DNA from: Branchiostoma floridae
Taxonomy: Eukaryota; Chordata; Leptocardii; Amphioxiformes; Branchiostomatidae
Direction of reading: 5' to 3'
NCBI RefSeq assembly: GCF_000003815.2
Contig: NC_049986.1
Coordinates: 9,725,244 to 9,789,243, forward strand
Length of the DNA: 64,000 bases
Shown here: positions 1 through 12,300 of the stretch, in pieces
How the letters are laid out: every line of letters begins with the position of its first letter
Position numbering within the stretch: position 1 is the first letter of the stretch
Made by a program: the position numbers and the translations under genes
Notes under the pieces: model-generated
What the model was told of the DNA's origin: nothing
What the model saw: only the letters and a program-made list of their open reading frames with translations
Database searches by the model: none

Positions 1-168
1 AGAACGGAAACTAAGAAATGTATAATGAAATAAATGTAACTGAAACAGACACATAGGGTAATATAGTAAATGATACAACATATAAATCTATCAATATCAT
101 TAATCCTTAAAAAATCGTTATTGGCTGATAAGTTGTGCAGGTTAGGTATGTATGTGAAAAGGGCCTAC

Positions 169-354
169 GTGCACACTGCAGCTGGAACTGCTGCGGCCGC
201 CACTGTCCTTTCCAACAGACCAGTGTATTGAGACCCTTGCATTTTTGGAAGCCTGGAAGACACCTGTATGTACAAGTATCAAGATGGCTGAGACCAGTTG
301 GGCTTCCAAAAGCAATGACCGAGCCTGGGTTTGGTGCTGGTGGCCATGGACAAG
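169..354 (-). CDS. Sushi (CCP/SCR) domain exon
   Basis: A 186-bp phase 1-1 exon after a pyrimidine-rich TTTCATCTAG acceptor. It encodes CPWPPAPNPGSV, then TCTYRCLPGF, TLVCWKGQW and QLQC. The four cysteines and the conserved Trp before the last Cys match the sushi/complement control protein fold, at about 60 residues as expected. Sushi domains bind proteins or glycans in complement and other extracellular proteins. A phase-1 donor (CAC/GTAGGC) at the left end shows that more exons follow outside the window. Confidence 0.75.
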
Positions 355-3300
355 CTAGATGAAAGAAAAGAAGCAAAGATAGAAGAAAAGTAAAATAAGA
401 CGAGGAAAGGACATTTTTTGAGACTTTGTTATTGTAGCAAGAATAGAAAATCTATCTTGTTTTCTCCATTGTCATTGAAGCACGACTTGTTAAGATGATT
501 AGAATTGCACAGTGGGGAATGTGGACTACGATGTGGCAGATTGATTTTGAATCTAGGAAAAGCTTTTTTTATGTTTGGCTTGCATATGCAATATCAGATT
601 TATTCTTTGTCAACTTTGAATAAAACATACTGTTAGAGACTCATTTGTGGTCGTTTTGGGATTTGAAGAATTTTTCAACCGACGAATACATAACTTCACA
701 AAACAATTGAATCCAGAACTGTTACTTTTTGTCATGCAATCAATTGTCTGATCCAATGAAATATAAATCAAGGGGTGACCAGGGGTTACTTAACGCGTGC
801 TTGTAGCTGGTAATTTTTCCAATATGCCTTTCTCACGCGGCGGCCATGATAGATCGAAAACGAGGTCAATGAGGCAAACAAAAGCAGTTCAACCAATGAT
901 AGCATGGCATTTAGGAAATAGAGTAATAAGAGTATGGCTGCATGTTCAAATATTTGCATTATTATGTTTTTATTTTGCATCTCTTAAGGGACTATAGGGT
1001 CAGTCTACGCTACTCTTAATTGCGACATCTTTCGGTTCGTAACACAATATTTATTGTTTGATCTTGTATTGTGAAAATTTGTGTGGTTTGGGGAAAACTA
1101 ATTGAGACGTGATTTTAAAAATATGCTTTGTCTGTTTGCCTCATTGACATTGACATAGTCTTTGATCTATCATGGCCGCCGCGTGCTAAAGGTACCTGGG
1201 AGAGGAATGAAGACCCAAATCCCGAACCAGAATTCACGACGTATGATCATGACTTTGATTACAGGGATCACCACTCTAATGCCACAGATGATGTAGATCT
1301 CATAACATGGGACTGGAATAATCAGATATTCGCTGAAACTGATTTCCCAGCAAGCCATGAGGAAGAACGGTAGCCTTCGAAGGGTGAAGCGCGAGTTGAG
1401 CCGTATGGAGTAGATCGCGGTGCCGCAGTTGGTCGGGATGACTGTCTGAAGGGACACCGTCTGCCTCATCTCCATATACCGGTACTGGAATTGGCGTAGG
1501 TAGCGCTCGTTGTACGAAGGGAAGCCGGAGAGATCACCGAGTTGAATCTCGTTGGGTAATTCAGAAGCTGCAAAGAATACATTTTACATTTATGTGAGAC
1601 ACAGCAAAGTACTCTACAAAATGTTTGTATGTCAACAATGATCCTACAGCTGTTTAGCTTTCAATAGAAGTAATGGTCACGCAAGTAGTAAGAATGAGAT
1701 CAAAATATCATTCATGTCAGTTTGTAATTAAAACATGGCTCTACGGTACTATTTATCAAATTAAAGTATTTGGAATTCAGTTAGATACATAGACTGAATA
1801 TTGGGAGTATTGGTCATTTGGAAGCTATTTCAGATCAATCAAAGCCTCAGTCATAACAGAACATAATAACTATCATTAAAAATAAACGCTCCAGCAATTC
1901 TTATTGAGTCATTTCTTCAAAATCAGGCTTGGGATGGGGGCAGTGAAATGCCCAAAAAACTTGGAATACAAAAAACAATTACTGGTTCACCATCCGGTCA
2001 TTCTAATTTGTCAATTGGAAGTCAGATGCACAGACCATAATGAATGAATGAGAGCAACGTTTCAATGACACTATACCATTTGGATCAAAGTCTTCTAGCA
2101 GGATGCTGGTTTCCTCGTCTTCCGGTGATTCCTGGTACGTCAGGACCCACTTGTCCTTGAAGCCGTTGACTGTGTCTGTCACGGCACCCTCCATGGTAGA
2201 GAGTGCGGTATTACTTTGACCCTGCAGTTCCTCATTATATACAAACCTGAACTGATCTACATAAAGTTCGGATGCCATGTCTCCAGACACTGAAGACATG
2301 AAGTTGTCCATTGCCATATTCAAGAATGATGATGAGTACCCTAAAATTAGAGACATATAATTAGCATCTTCTATACATACATGTATATGTAGTAAGCCCT
2401 ACACAAGCCCGTTCCTTAAGGTGAATATAGGGCTTTGTCACTGAGTGTGATCAGAACATACACCTTAGAGCTGGCAATAGAAACTTAGAATATGATATGG
2501 TGAAATTGGTGACTAAACCAACCATCGATATATTTCATAATGGCCAAAAATGGCAAATCAGTGATTTGCTCTTATGTCCAGCATGGAACAAATGAAAACA
2601 TATACGTTTTATGTGGCTTCTACAGAGTAAAAATCTACATATATGTTTTTTTATATATCATTTTACTATTAACATTTTTAACATTTCCCTGGTCTTCATT
2701 TTAAGATTTCATTGCTGATAAAAAGTATGTTAAATTTGAAAACATTTTTAGTATGGAATGTAAAATCCTACCAGCAACTTTCATCTCCAAAACGTCATAG
2801 CCCATAAACACCTAAAAGGTTAATGTTAACATTCAATATTACAATCATATTCTAAAATAATATACAAGCCTTTGTATATGTTTTATCTAAAGTGAACAAG
2901 GCTAGTATCAAATGAATGATATTACATTGAAAGCAAAGGTATTAAATCATGTAAAATACCTTCATAAGGAGCTATAGCACCCATGTCGGGATCTGGGCAA
3001 TCTAGATGAGACAAAATGAATGAAATTTTTTTTTTATGATATTAAGATAACAGCTGTCAAATTTTAAACAGATATATAGATAAAAGAATTCATAGAGAGA
3101 GAAAAGGTTAATCATATATAATGGTACAAAGTAATTATTCAAATTGAGACAGACTTGGTCTGTAAGTCATTTAAATTTAGTTTACAAAATGTACAATCAA
3201 CCATGGCAACCATATATTGCAATGAATCATACATATCTTTGAATGAGTCTTCCATTGCTTTCCCGTCGATGCTAGAAATTGCTTACACAGTAAAACATTG

Positions 3301-6300
3301 CATCCAATTGTAGTTGTAGTTACATTGCATGCCATGATTGGATCTGATATATAATTTGATTGGCTGTCAATTATTATATTTTGGTACCTGGAAGTGGCTG
3401 CACTGCCCACACAGGGAAAGCGGTGATCCACCAATACCTGACCCAGTAGGTGATTTGTATAAACAGCAGCTTGACGTAGATTCTTGTAATCAGAATCCAC
3501 TCACAAACAGGTTCACCTATCCAGAACCAGGTTTGAGAATAGCAAACTACGGGGACAATGATGACCGCTTCGCACTCTATTGTAACACAGGCCACGAGAA
3601 CCAGGGGTACCTTAACTAGACTGAAATACGCATTCAGCTGAATTTCGGTTATGATTTCGCAATCTGGGATGAAGTCTGGTATGTATATAGTAAGCTTCAA
3701 TGCTGCATAACGCTGTTTCAAGAGGTACAGTTTATCTTTCAGTTCATAGCTATAAGAGACACCCGAGAAGTCTAGGTCCTCTGGCAGCATCCCTGTATCA
3801 AGGGAAAACAAAGCAGTACATTGAGGATATGAGTGAGCGGTATCAAATGTTGGCCCTAGCACAATACATTGTGACTAGAATATCCCTCACTAAACATGGT
3901 TGATGTCAAAACAATGATCACACATCTAATAAAGTATCACAATACGGTTATTCTAAATTCTCTATCAAGCAAATAAAACCACACAAACCTGGAACCTAAA
4001 GTACAAGTTCTATTAATCAGTGTCAACATGCAGTGTAAAACTAATGGATGTATTCAATCTTGTAGCTTTTTATATATATTCCAAGAGTGGCATGGACTAT
4101 CAATGCAAGTCATCATGAAGTATCTTCCATTTACAGTAAGTTAAAATCTTGTCCGAAATATTGCAGTGTATAGAGCCCCGTGCGTCTATCGTTGTTTCTT
4201 TATGTGGGACCAAGCAGTTCTACATGTATATGGACTATATAGCATGTGTTTGCATTTAACTGTCCTACTCTTTCCCATTGTGCTAAATAGAGAGAGTAGG
4301 ATCACCATGATTCACCCAGGATTTGAACTCGTGACCTCCCGATCACTCTACCCACCAGGCCGCCACAAGATCGTCTAAGTCTATTCTACTACAAGTATTT
4401 GCTGCCCTTGAAACCTACATTTCCTCTACAAAACGGCTCTACAGTTAAACCACTTAATTCAGTCTATACTGTAGCTGCCAATCTGTTACTGAATAGTACG
4501 TAGACTATAGACCTCTGAACCCCTAGTTCCAAACCTATATGTCAAGTTTAACTTATGTTTTACTCAAGAAGGTTTGCCTTTATGATTTAATATTGCTATT
4601 TCAGTTGAAGTAAACAATTTGAGTTAATTATGTGTAGGAGAAGTGTAAATGTATGTATGTGTTGGCACCCAATATCAGCTAAGCTGCCTAGGTCTGACTT
4701 GTATTGCATGTCTGCTATATCTCAATAAATCGAATTAAATTAGGCTATTGCATCGATGCACATGTACCTGTCGCGGGGTCAAAGTCTTGAAGAAGAATGG
4801 CCAGTTCGTAGCCAGTCTCAGAGTCGGTGTACTGCAGGACCCAGACGTCATTCATAGCTTTGATGGTGTCCGTGAGATCTCCTGTCATGCCTGACAGATT
4901 CTCTCCGTCTTGGTAACTCAACTTCTCAAACTGTTCTTTGACCTCATCGAATTTTACCTCACCGGCATTCGGATCGGATCGATAGTACATCAGAGCTTCG
5001 TACATGGCTTCATAGTCGAAAGCTGTCAGACAGAAATATAGAATCTGTTTTCTCCCAAATTGACTGTACGTCTTTTTCATAAAGTATATGCCATCATAAT
5101 GATATCACATTCCATTCTGTTGCTTCTTTCAAAAATATTAGTTGAAATGAAGGTTCTAAATGCCATTCAGTTAGCACCAAACATGTCAAAATGTAAGTGT
5201 AAAGCAAATCTAAATACAAGTAGATCCCGAGGTAATTTTGAATCATCTTTTGTACTCATACGTATACATAGATGTTCATCACTTTAAATTTTCGTGGTGT
5301 TTTTTTTTGTTTTGTTCTCGGACTGTCATTCCCATTTCAGACTTTGAAAGATTTAGCCCCTGGACATCAATATTATTTCACATATCTTAGGCACATATGA
5401 CATGGGTTCACACAGTGACTGGCATGGATAAATATGATATCATATAGAGAGGTCAAAAGTTACAACAGGACTATGAAAAAGAACATTCTGAAGCAAGAAA
5501 GGATACAATTGTTCATACAACATGTAAAAGACACTACATTTTGTTCTGCTAGTTGTGCAGGCTATACATACTCTGTACAAGCCATTTAATGTGGAATTAA
5601 TATTTATTGGATTTAAAATAAAATAACACAGAGCTGTAATTCAGTTCTCCACTGCGTATCATTGTCTATATACCTACATTTGGATTATGACAATTGTGTA
5701 AATGTTTCCCCTGTCATCAAATATTTATAATGCAATTGATGGTAATTGTATGTACATACAATAAGAAGGGGACAGATAACATAATCATGTGTACCTTAAG
5801 ATTAGAAATATTAAAGTATTCACATCATAGTATCAGTATTTAGTATTTGTAAACATAATAGCTAAACTATAACCTTGTACCTCTGTCGCTTGGTATGGTT
5901 GCCATCACGGGCAGTCCACAACCTAATGTGTTGGAAAAAGAAGTCCTTAGCGAATAGAATAATTTGTTTCAACGGTATCAATCTAGAAATATATCGACAT
6001 TAACAACAACAGTTAAGAAACACACAACAGTTTGTGAATGTTACATAGATATACTTCAGTCTGCTAAGTAAGCTTAAAAAACAATTGATTTCAAATCACT
6101 ATTAACAAAAGATTGTGTTTTCTTGAAGAACACTGATGCTATTTCCCTTAATATAGCACGTATAATATTCAAAGTTTTATGCATCTATTTACTAATATGT
6201 AAATGAATTATCAATGTACAATGTCTTGATAGCAATCTGTGTATGCGCCTACATGTGGCACATGGAGTCAACAAAATAGTCACAAATTTATCAGTGAAAC

Positions 6301-9300
6301 TTTTGCTTTTTTTACATGGTTCGTACATGTACAAGGACAGTATTTTCTATACAACGCCCTTTGTATTGGATCCAACACCTGTTGGATATGAAAAAGTTTG
6401 AGGTTATGTGGTGGCGTACCATGCTCATCTGTTGAAGGTGGTGGGTCCGTCATGGGACATGGTGTTGGAGTAGGAGTAGGAGGCTCTGTAAGCTCTGTAC
6501 CGATTGGCGGAGAAAATAAATTACATCAAACACCCAAAGCAAAGCAGTTTCTGCATATTTCTTACGTAAAACCATCAGGAAAAGCACATTTGTTGTCATT
6601 TGTTTTCCCATTTCAAGACGAAAGTCAAGAGGACTTTAACACTAGACCACTTTTGGACCATTAACATTCACATTATAATTTCTTTTACCCATGGAAGAGA
6701 AAAAAAATCAATTACATTACACTTATATGTGTGTCTTTTAAGGAAAATTATGTTTACTGCCCATCTAGCTCACCACTAGAGCCATTGTTGTTTGAAAAAT
6801 AATAAGGAATGCATAAAACAAAGGTGTGTCAAATACATGATAAAGATGACATTCAAAAGATAATCATACCGATTGATATTGTTGCAGCACAAATTTACTT
6901 GATTTTATTACTCTGTTGTTTCCAGTAATAAAATGATTCCCCCAGAACATTCCAGTCACGAACATTGCATATCATTGCAGGCTTTTAACATCTTAAGAAT
7001 GTATAAAACAAATGTGTCAAATACAGTGTAAAGATGCCATTTATAAGATGATCATGCAGATTGGTACAACATACATTTTGGTTGCCTTTATCATATGTCC
7101 CTTCCAGCAATATGATATTTCTCCACACATTATTCTACTGGTCACTGCAACACTGCTTAACATAAGGAATGGATAGAATCTTTTGTCTAAGACATGATGA
7201 ATATGTCATTCATAAGGTAATCCTACCAATTATTGTTTGTTGCCTCTATTATTGTTTTGTTTTCTCACCTCACCGCAACTTTTGTTTTTAGTAATGAAAT
7301 AATTTCCAAATATCATTCAAGTGACCAACATAGCTAATCATAGTTAAGATAAGGAATGGATAAAACAAATATTTGTAAATAAAACACATTACTAATTGAT
7401 TCGATTAATTTTGCTGTTTTAGGTATACAAAATTTCCCCCTCACTTACAGCATTCAACCACGCCAACATTGCTTATCGTGGTTGGGGCATTCCTGATAAG
7501 TACCTTCTTTACAACAGCATTCCCTGCCGTCGTCACAGTAGCACTGCTCGGGAGGCATCCAGTTCCCATCACAGCCTTCCTCACTATACCGACACTCTCC
7601 GTGACAGTCTGATCCACAGTTGTTCGTCTTTTTTGGCACACAGCAACGATCGCCTTCCGTCGGACAGGCACAATCATCCCCTTCGGGGGCCCACTCGAAG
7701 TCTCCAAAACACTGGAACAGTTCGGTGGGATCACGGCACGTGCCGGTACAGTCTACTTCACATGGTATTTCTGGGAAGGGGGGGATGTTAAGAAGGCGAT
7801 GTGTCGTTTTTTGTCTAATTGTTTATTCAGAAACCATCATTTTCATTCTTTCCATAGTATCAAAAAAGAGCTACTAGTCTTGTTTTGATTTTTTTTTTAA
7901 CTAGCGAAATTTAAAAAATTGACTTCCATGCAGCAATGTCCTTTCCTTTCTCTGCTTCTTGTTAACAGTGCAACAAAGCACACATTACATAGTACTATAT
8001 ATGATATGTTTATGTTTATTCAGAAATGTGACAAATACATAACACAGACTCAAAGGCAGCATTGATCATATGATATATATGGTATAAAACTACTTTGTAC
8101 CAAAAACGTTTAGACAAGATAAAAAGGAATACTATAATGAAATGTAAACTTAGTAATTTTCTCTATGATATGTAAGGATCTGAGTTCAAATCAGAATTTT
8201 AGCAATAGACCAATGATTGATGATTATATTACCCTTAATACGTATCTGTTAAGATGGTGATCTTGATTATTTGTAACGTTGGCCGGAAATAAAGATATTG
8301 ATCAATTCTAGTACAAAATTCATGAGGCCACACAGACTTAATTTTATGGATGACATCCAGAGGAGACCCCAAAACGAATGCGCGCGGGCGAAGAAAAATC
8401 CAGCAAAAATAAAACGTTCTGCTTAACCACAGGGCTAAACATCCAGACCATTATTTCCCAGGCTTGGTTTCACTTATGATTCTCGTCAAAAAATTTAAAA
8501 GGCATTCCAACTTACCCAAGGTAAAACTAAGTTTAATCAGTTCATGCTACAGCAGTACACACACGGAGAAGCTGAGAAAGCTGTTGGGGATGTTAACACG
8601 GAGAAGCTGAGAAAGCTGTTGAGGATGTTAACCATATTGCGAAAATAATATCAATGGCAGCAGATCTACCATGCATTAGAATAAATTCGGGTCTCCAAAT
8701 GAAAATGGAAACCCGCTTGTAAGCCATGGTATGACCAACAGTGCGGTGATCTAAGGTCAAAAATTAGAATTCTTGCCGCAGAAATAAGGAAGTATCCTTG
8801 GAGACAAAACACAAGACAGGCGTGCACTTTAAAAGTGAAAGAATTCAAAAAGTTAATCAAGATGACAAAGAAGCATTATAATGAAAAGAAAATGACGCAA
8901 ATTTCTAGATTGTCTAAAGAATACCCAATAGAATTAAGTCAGTGGGGCCTAACCCGTAAAGAACATTATGTTTAGTAAAGCGTGTGAATATTGATATTAA
9001 TATTTTCCCAAAGTTATCATAGTATTTTATGCACTTTGTTCCGCATCATTAGTACAATTTTGCTGCTTGGGAAACTTGAAGAATAAATCAATCTTTTTGA
9101 AAATCTGTGTCAATGGCATAAAGAAGCGGCGATTGCATTTATAGCTCATAACAAGTATAAAAATATGACTTGATTACTGTACAGTATTTCAAACAGCAGA
9201 ACAGATACAGCGGGCACTATTCAAATGACTACCTTTTTTGCAACAGCAGCGCGTTCCGTATGGGCAGGGACACGTGTCGGCATCCTCCCATTTTCCGCTA

Positions 9301-12300
9301 CAGCCTTCGTTGTCCATATCTGGGTCAGGCTGCAGACATTTTCCTGAACAATTCATTGCGCATGAAGGCTCATCAGGTGGTACACAGCAAAACTCGCCTT
9401 CTGGACAGGTGCACTGGGAGTCCGAAGGAGCCCGCCGGCCGGCCGGCCCACTACAGCCCAGCATGCCTTCCTTCCAACACTTGCCATTACAGTATAGTTC
9501 ACATTCCGTCTCTGTTGGGGAAAATTACGTGGTCTGTATTTTTTTGGTATTCTTATAACCATACACAGTTTGGCCTAGAAATGTAATATTTTAAAATTTA
9601 CCATATTATATCTTAAAGCAAATATTTTCAACCTTACATCTAATATACATTTGACTCTAATCCGAGTATATCTATAACTCCCATGTCTACATTGTTGTTT
9701 AGTTGCTTTCTTCATATATAGACTGTATAGACTGACTGACAGTAGCAGAAGCAGTATTGGAGAAAATTTAATTCTTCTATGAGTTTGTATGTACTTGTCT
9801 TACAACTTCTAAGAATGTTTATTGAGATTAAACCATTGGTATGAGTTATATTTGAACCTTTGTGTCTTGTTGAAAAATACAAGTCTTCACTATTTTTGCC
9901 GAGATTTGCACATTGCTGTCTAAGTTAACTAAATTATTTATATTTAAAAGACTGTGTCTTGTTCAGCAAGGTCTAAGTGGACTCCAGCAAACAATGCATT
10001 GTTTACTTCGTAACAGGCATTTGTTGTAATTGCTGTCATAGCAACAAGTTATAATTGTTTCCAAAAGAAAGGCCCAGACTTTAAGAAAAACAAGATTTTA
10101 GTACAATATGCATGAATAGTAATAATTAGTACTAGTTTTCTTTACTACACACGTCCCTGATAGATTGAATAACAATATATCGACAGCAGTCACAGTAGGA
10201 ACCAACATGAAATAGATCTATATTCATCATTTTACCATCAATAGTATTGTTTTGTAAACTGATACGGCACAATTGTTATCAAAATATGGGTTTCATGTAG
10301 TTTTTAAGCAAAATACGGGTTCTCTTCATTTTTACCTCCATGAAATGTCATGGAATGGAGGTTATATTTTCTGTTATGTGTCTCTGTCTGTGTAGATGAT
10401 TACTCAAGAACGGCTGGATGGATTGGTTTCATACTTGTTGTGTTGGTGGGGTGTGATGAAAGCTCGAATCGATGAGATTTTGGGAGCCGTATCTGTCGTT
10501 ATAATTGATGTAATAATATCAGAAATCACCCCTATATTTGAGATATATTGGTACAGGCATCTTGCTTTATGTGTTTGTTAATGGGCTTAGCTCCAAGCAG
10601 ATGGTGAGGTGACAGCTGTTTGGGGAATCCCGAGTTTTTTTAATATGATAATTAGTTTTATTTATGTCTGCTTAGGATATCATGGAGATGTGAAGCGTAA
10701 GTATAATTGTAAGAAGTTGAGGAACATTTAACGATAATGCTTAACAGGTATGGATGTCTCACATACTGTACTGCTGATTTGAGTAACATGGTGATTAAAA
10801 TGCCATTAGGTCCTCTCATCTGGGTTGGGTGTCAGAAGTTTTATGGGCAATACAGATGTTCTGATTTTGTTACGATAAGGGACAGTTGTTAGTTGTCTCT
10901 TTCGCGCCAATGGTACTTGTTTTTTAGCAGACGGGGTTGGCGCCAAGTATTCATCTTACAGTTGGTGTAGGGCTGTCAGAGGAAAGTGTGCATCTCGTTT
11001 TTGTACCGTGTGAACAGCTGATGTTATGACATATTGGTGGAAAATCAAATCACCATCTGACTAAAGTTGGCCACATCCCTTCTTCTTTCTGAGTTTCTGA
11101 GGCACATAGTCGAACCTCAATAATGCTGACAACCTTAGACAGTTTAAATGCCAAACATCAAGCTTAAGGAACACCACGCTACCATATGCCGTCGACCTCT
11201 TAAACGCACATTACACAATAAAGTGACACATTTTGATAATTACTAATCAGATGGACATCCTCTGTGTCCTTAAATAAATACACCACTACTTTCCCATAAC
11301 ATTTATATTATATAACCATTACTCTCAAATACAACCGACTATAAACATACATACCATCCACAAAAAAGCAATAAATATTTCATGGAGGTATGAGGTCCCC
11401 GAACTCTAGTTGTGTATAAACTATGGTAATGAAGATTAATGATTGACACAGAAACGTATCAAAATATAACTAATAGATTAATAATGAAACAATTGCAATA
11501 AATATGTGCATAAAAATATGATATGATAAAAAGAACCACCAGAAAAACATTAATGAGTAAAACAGAATGGGGTCTGTTTGGAGCCCGCACGGTCAGATTC
11601 GTCGCAAGAAATGTATCGGTCTGATGAGATATTACCCTTGCCAAGCCAATTACAATCACAAGTATGGTTGATTTTGGTGTCATCAAACAATACATAATAC
11701 AAGTCTTAACGCTATGTCACAATTTATAAGATTTATTATAATACTTAAAGTTTTCAGTAACTGCATGAATTCAGAAACTGGTTAGAAAACTTGAGTATGT
11801 ACATGCTTTGGGACTCTAAGAACTACCTGCATAACCAGCACGAATAACAATTAATGTAAATAAAAAATACCTTTATTCCACATTTTTGTTCTAACAAGTT
11901 AAGTACAGATCATAGCTGCAATAAGGAACAATTTGACATCTTAAAAGATATGGTATTTTATCACATCTACAGAGACCAATACAGGCTTGTATGCGGAGGT
12001 TCAACTTCTTCTTGCCTCTTAATTTTTCCATTTAGATAGCGGAAATCATCTTGCATACAATTATCGAAGAGGACATCTGTCTCGTCTGTGTATAAAGTAC
12101 AGCTTAATTAGTGCAAGTAAAATCCGTAATTGTACAGGTATTTCTGAAGATGGTGACTACCTGCCTGCACATGGCTTGGCCTATGCACTGGGTATTATAT
12201 TCCTCTGTTGCCAAACTGAAACGCCTTACAAATCTTACACTTACAAACGAAAGATGCTGCCAGGAACACTTTAGAAATTTATTAGGATATTGTTTTCTGT

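Larger units (their letters stand above)
1568..7503 (-). other. Introns between the module exons
   Basis: The spaces 1568-2076, 2341-2959, 3002-3387, 3793-4767, 5023-5880, 5923-6419 and 6495-7503 are AT-rich and show no further open frame with splice sites. The one feature noted is a tRNA-like remnant near 4290-4375. Confidence 0.5.

Noticed and set aside
1128-1373. Acidic open frame on the plus strand (EDPNPEPEFTTYDHDFDYRD)
   Set aside because: It is antisense to exon B. The minus-strand reading is conserved with its paralogue at 3388-3792, including the PLP-G/GT end, whereas the plus reading is not bounded by matching splice sites.
3338-3619. Open plus-strand frame with TYPEPGLRIANYGDNDDRF
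   Set aside because: Same case as above: the complement of the hydrophobic exon B reading, which is the one conserved between copies.
7454-7639. Cys-rich exon as an independent 61-residue peptide starting MPKKTNN
   Set aside because: The Met is internal to the second repeat, and the exon is open from an acceptor at 7770 with a matching phase-1 donor.
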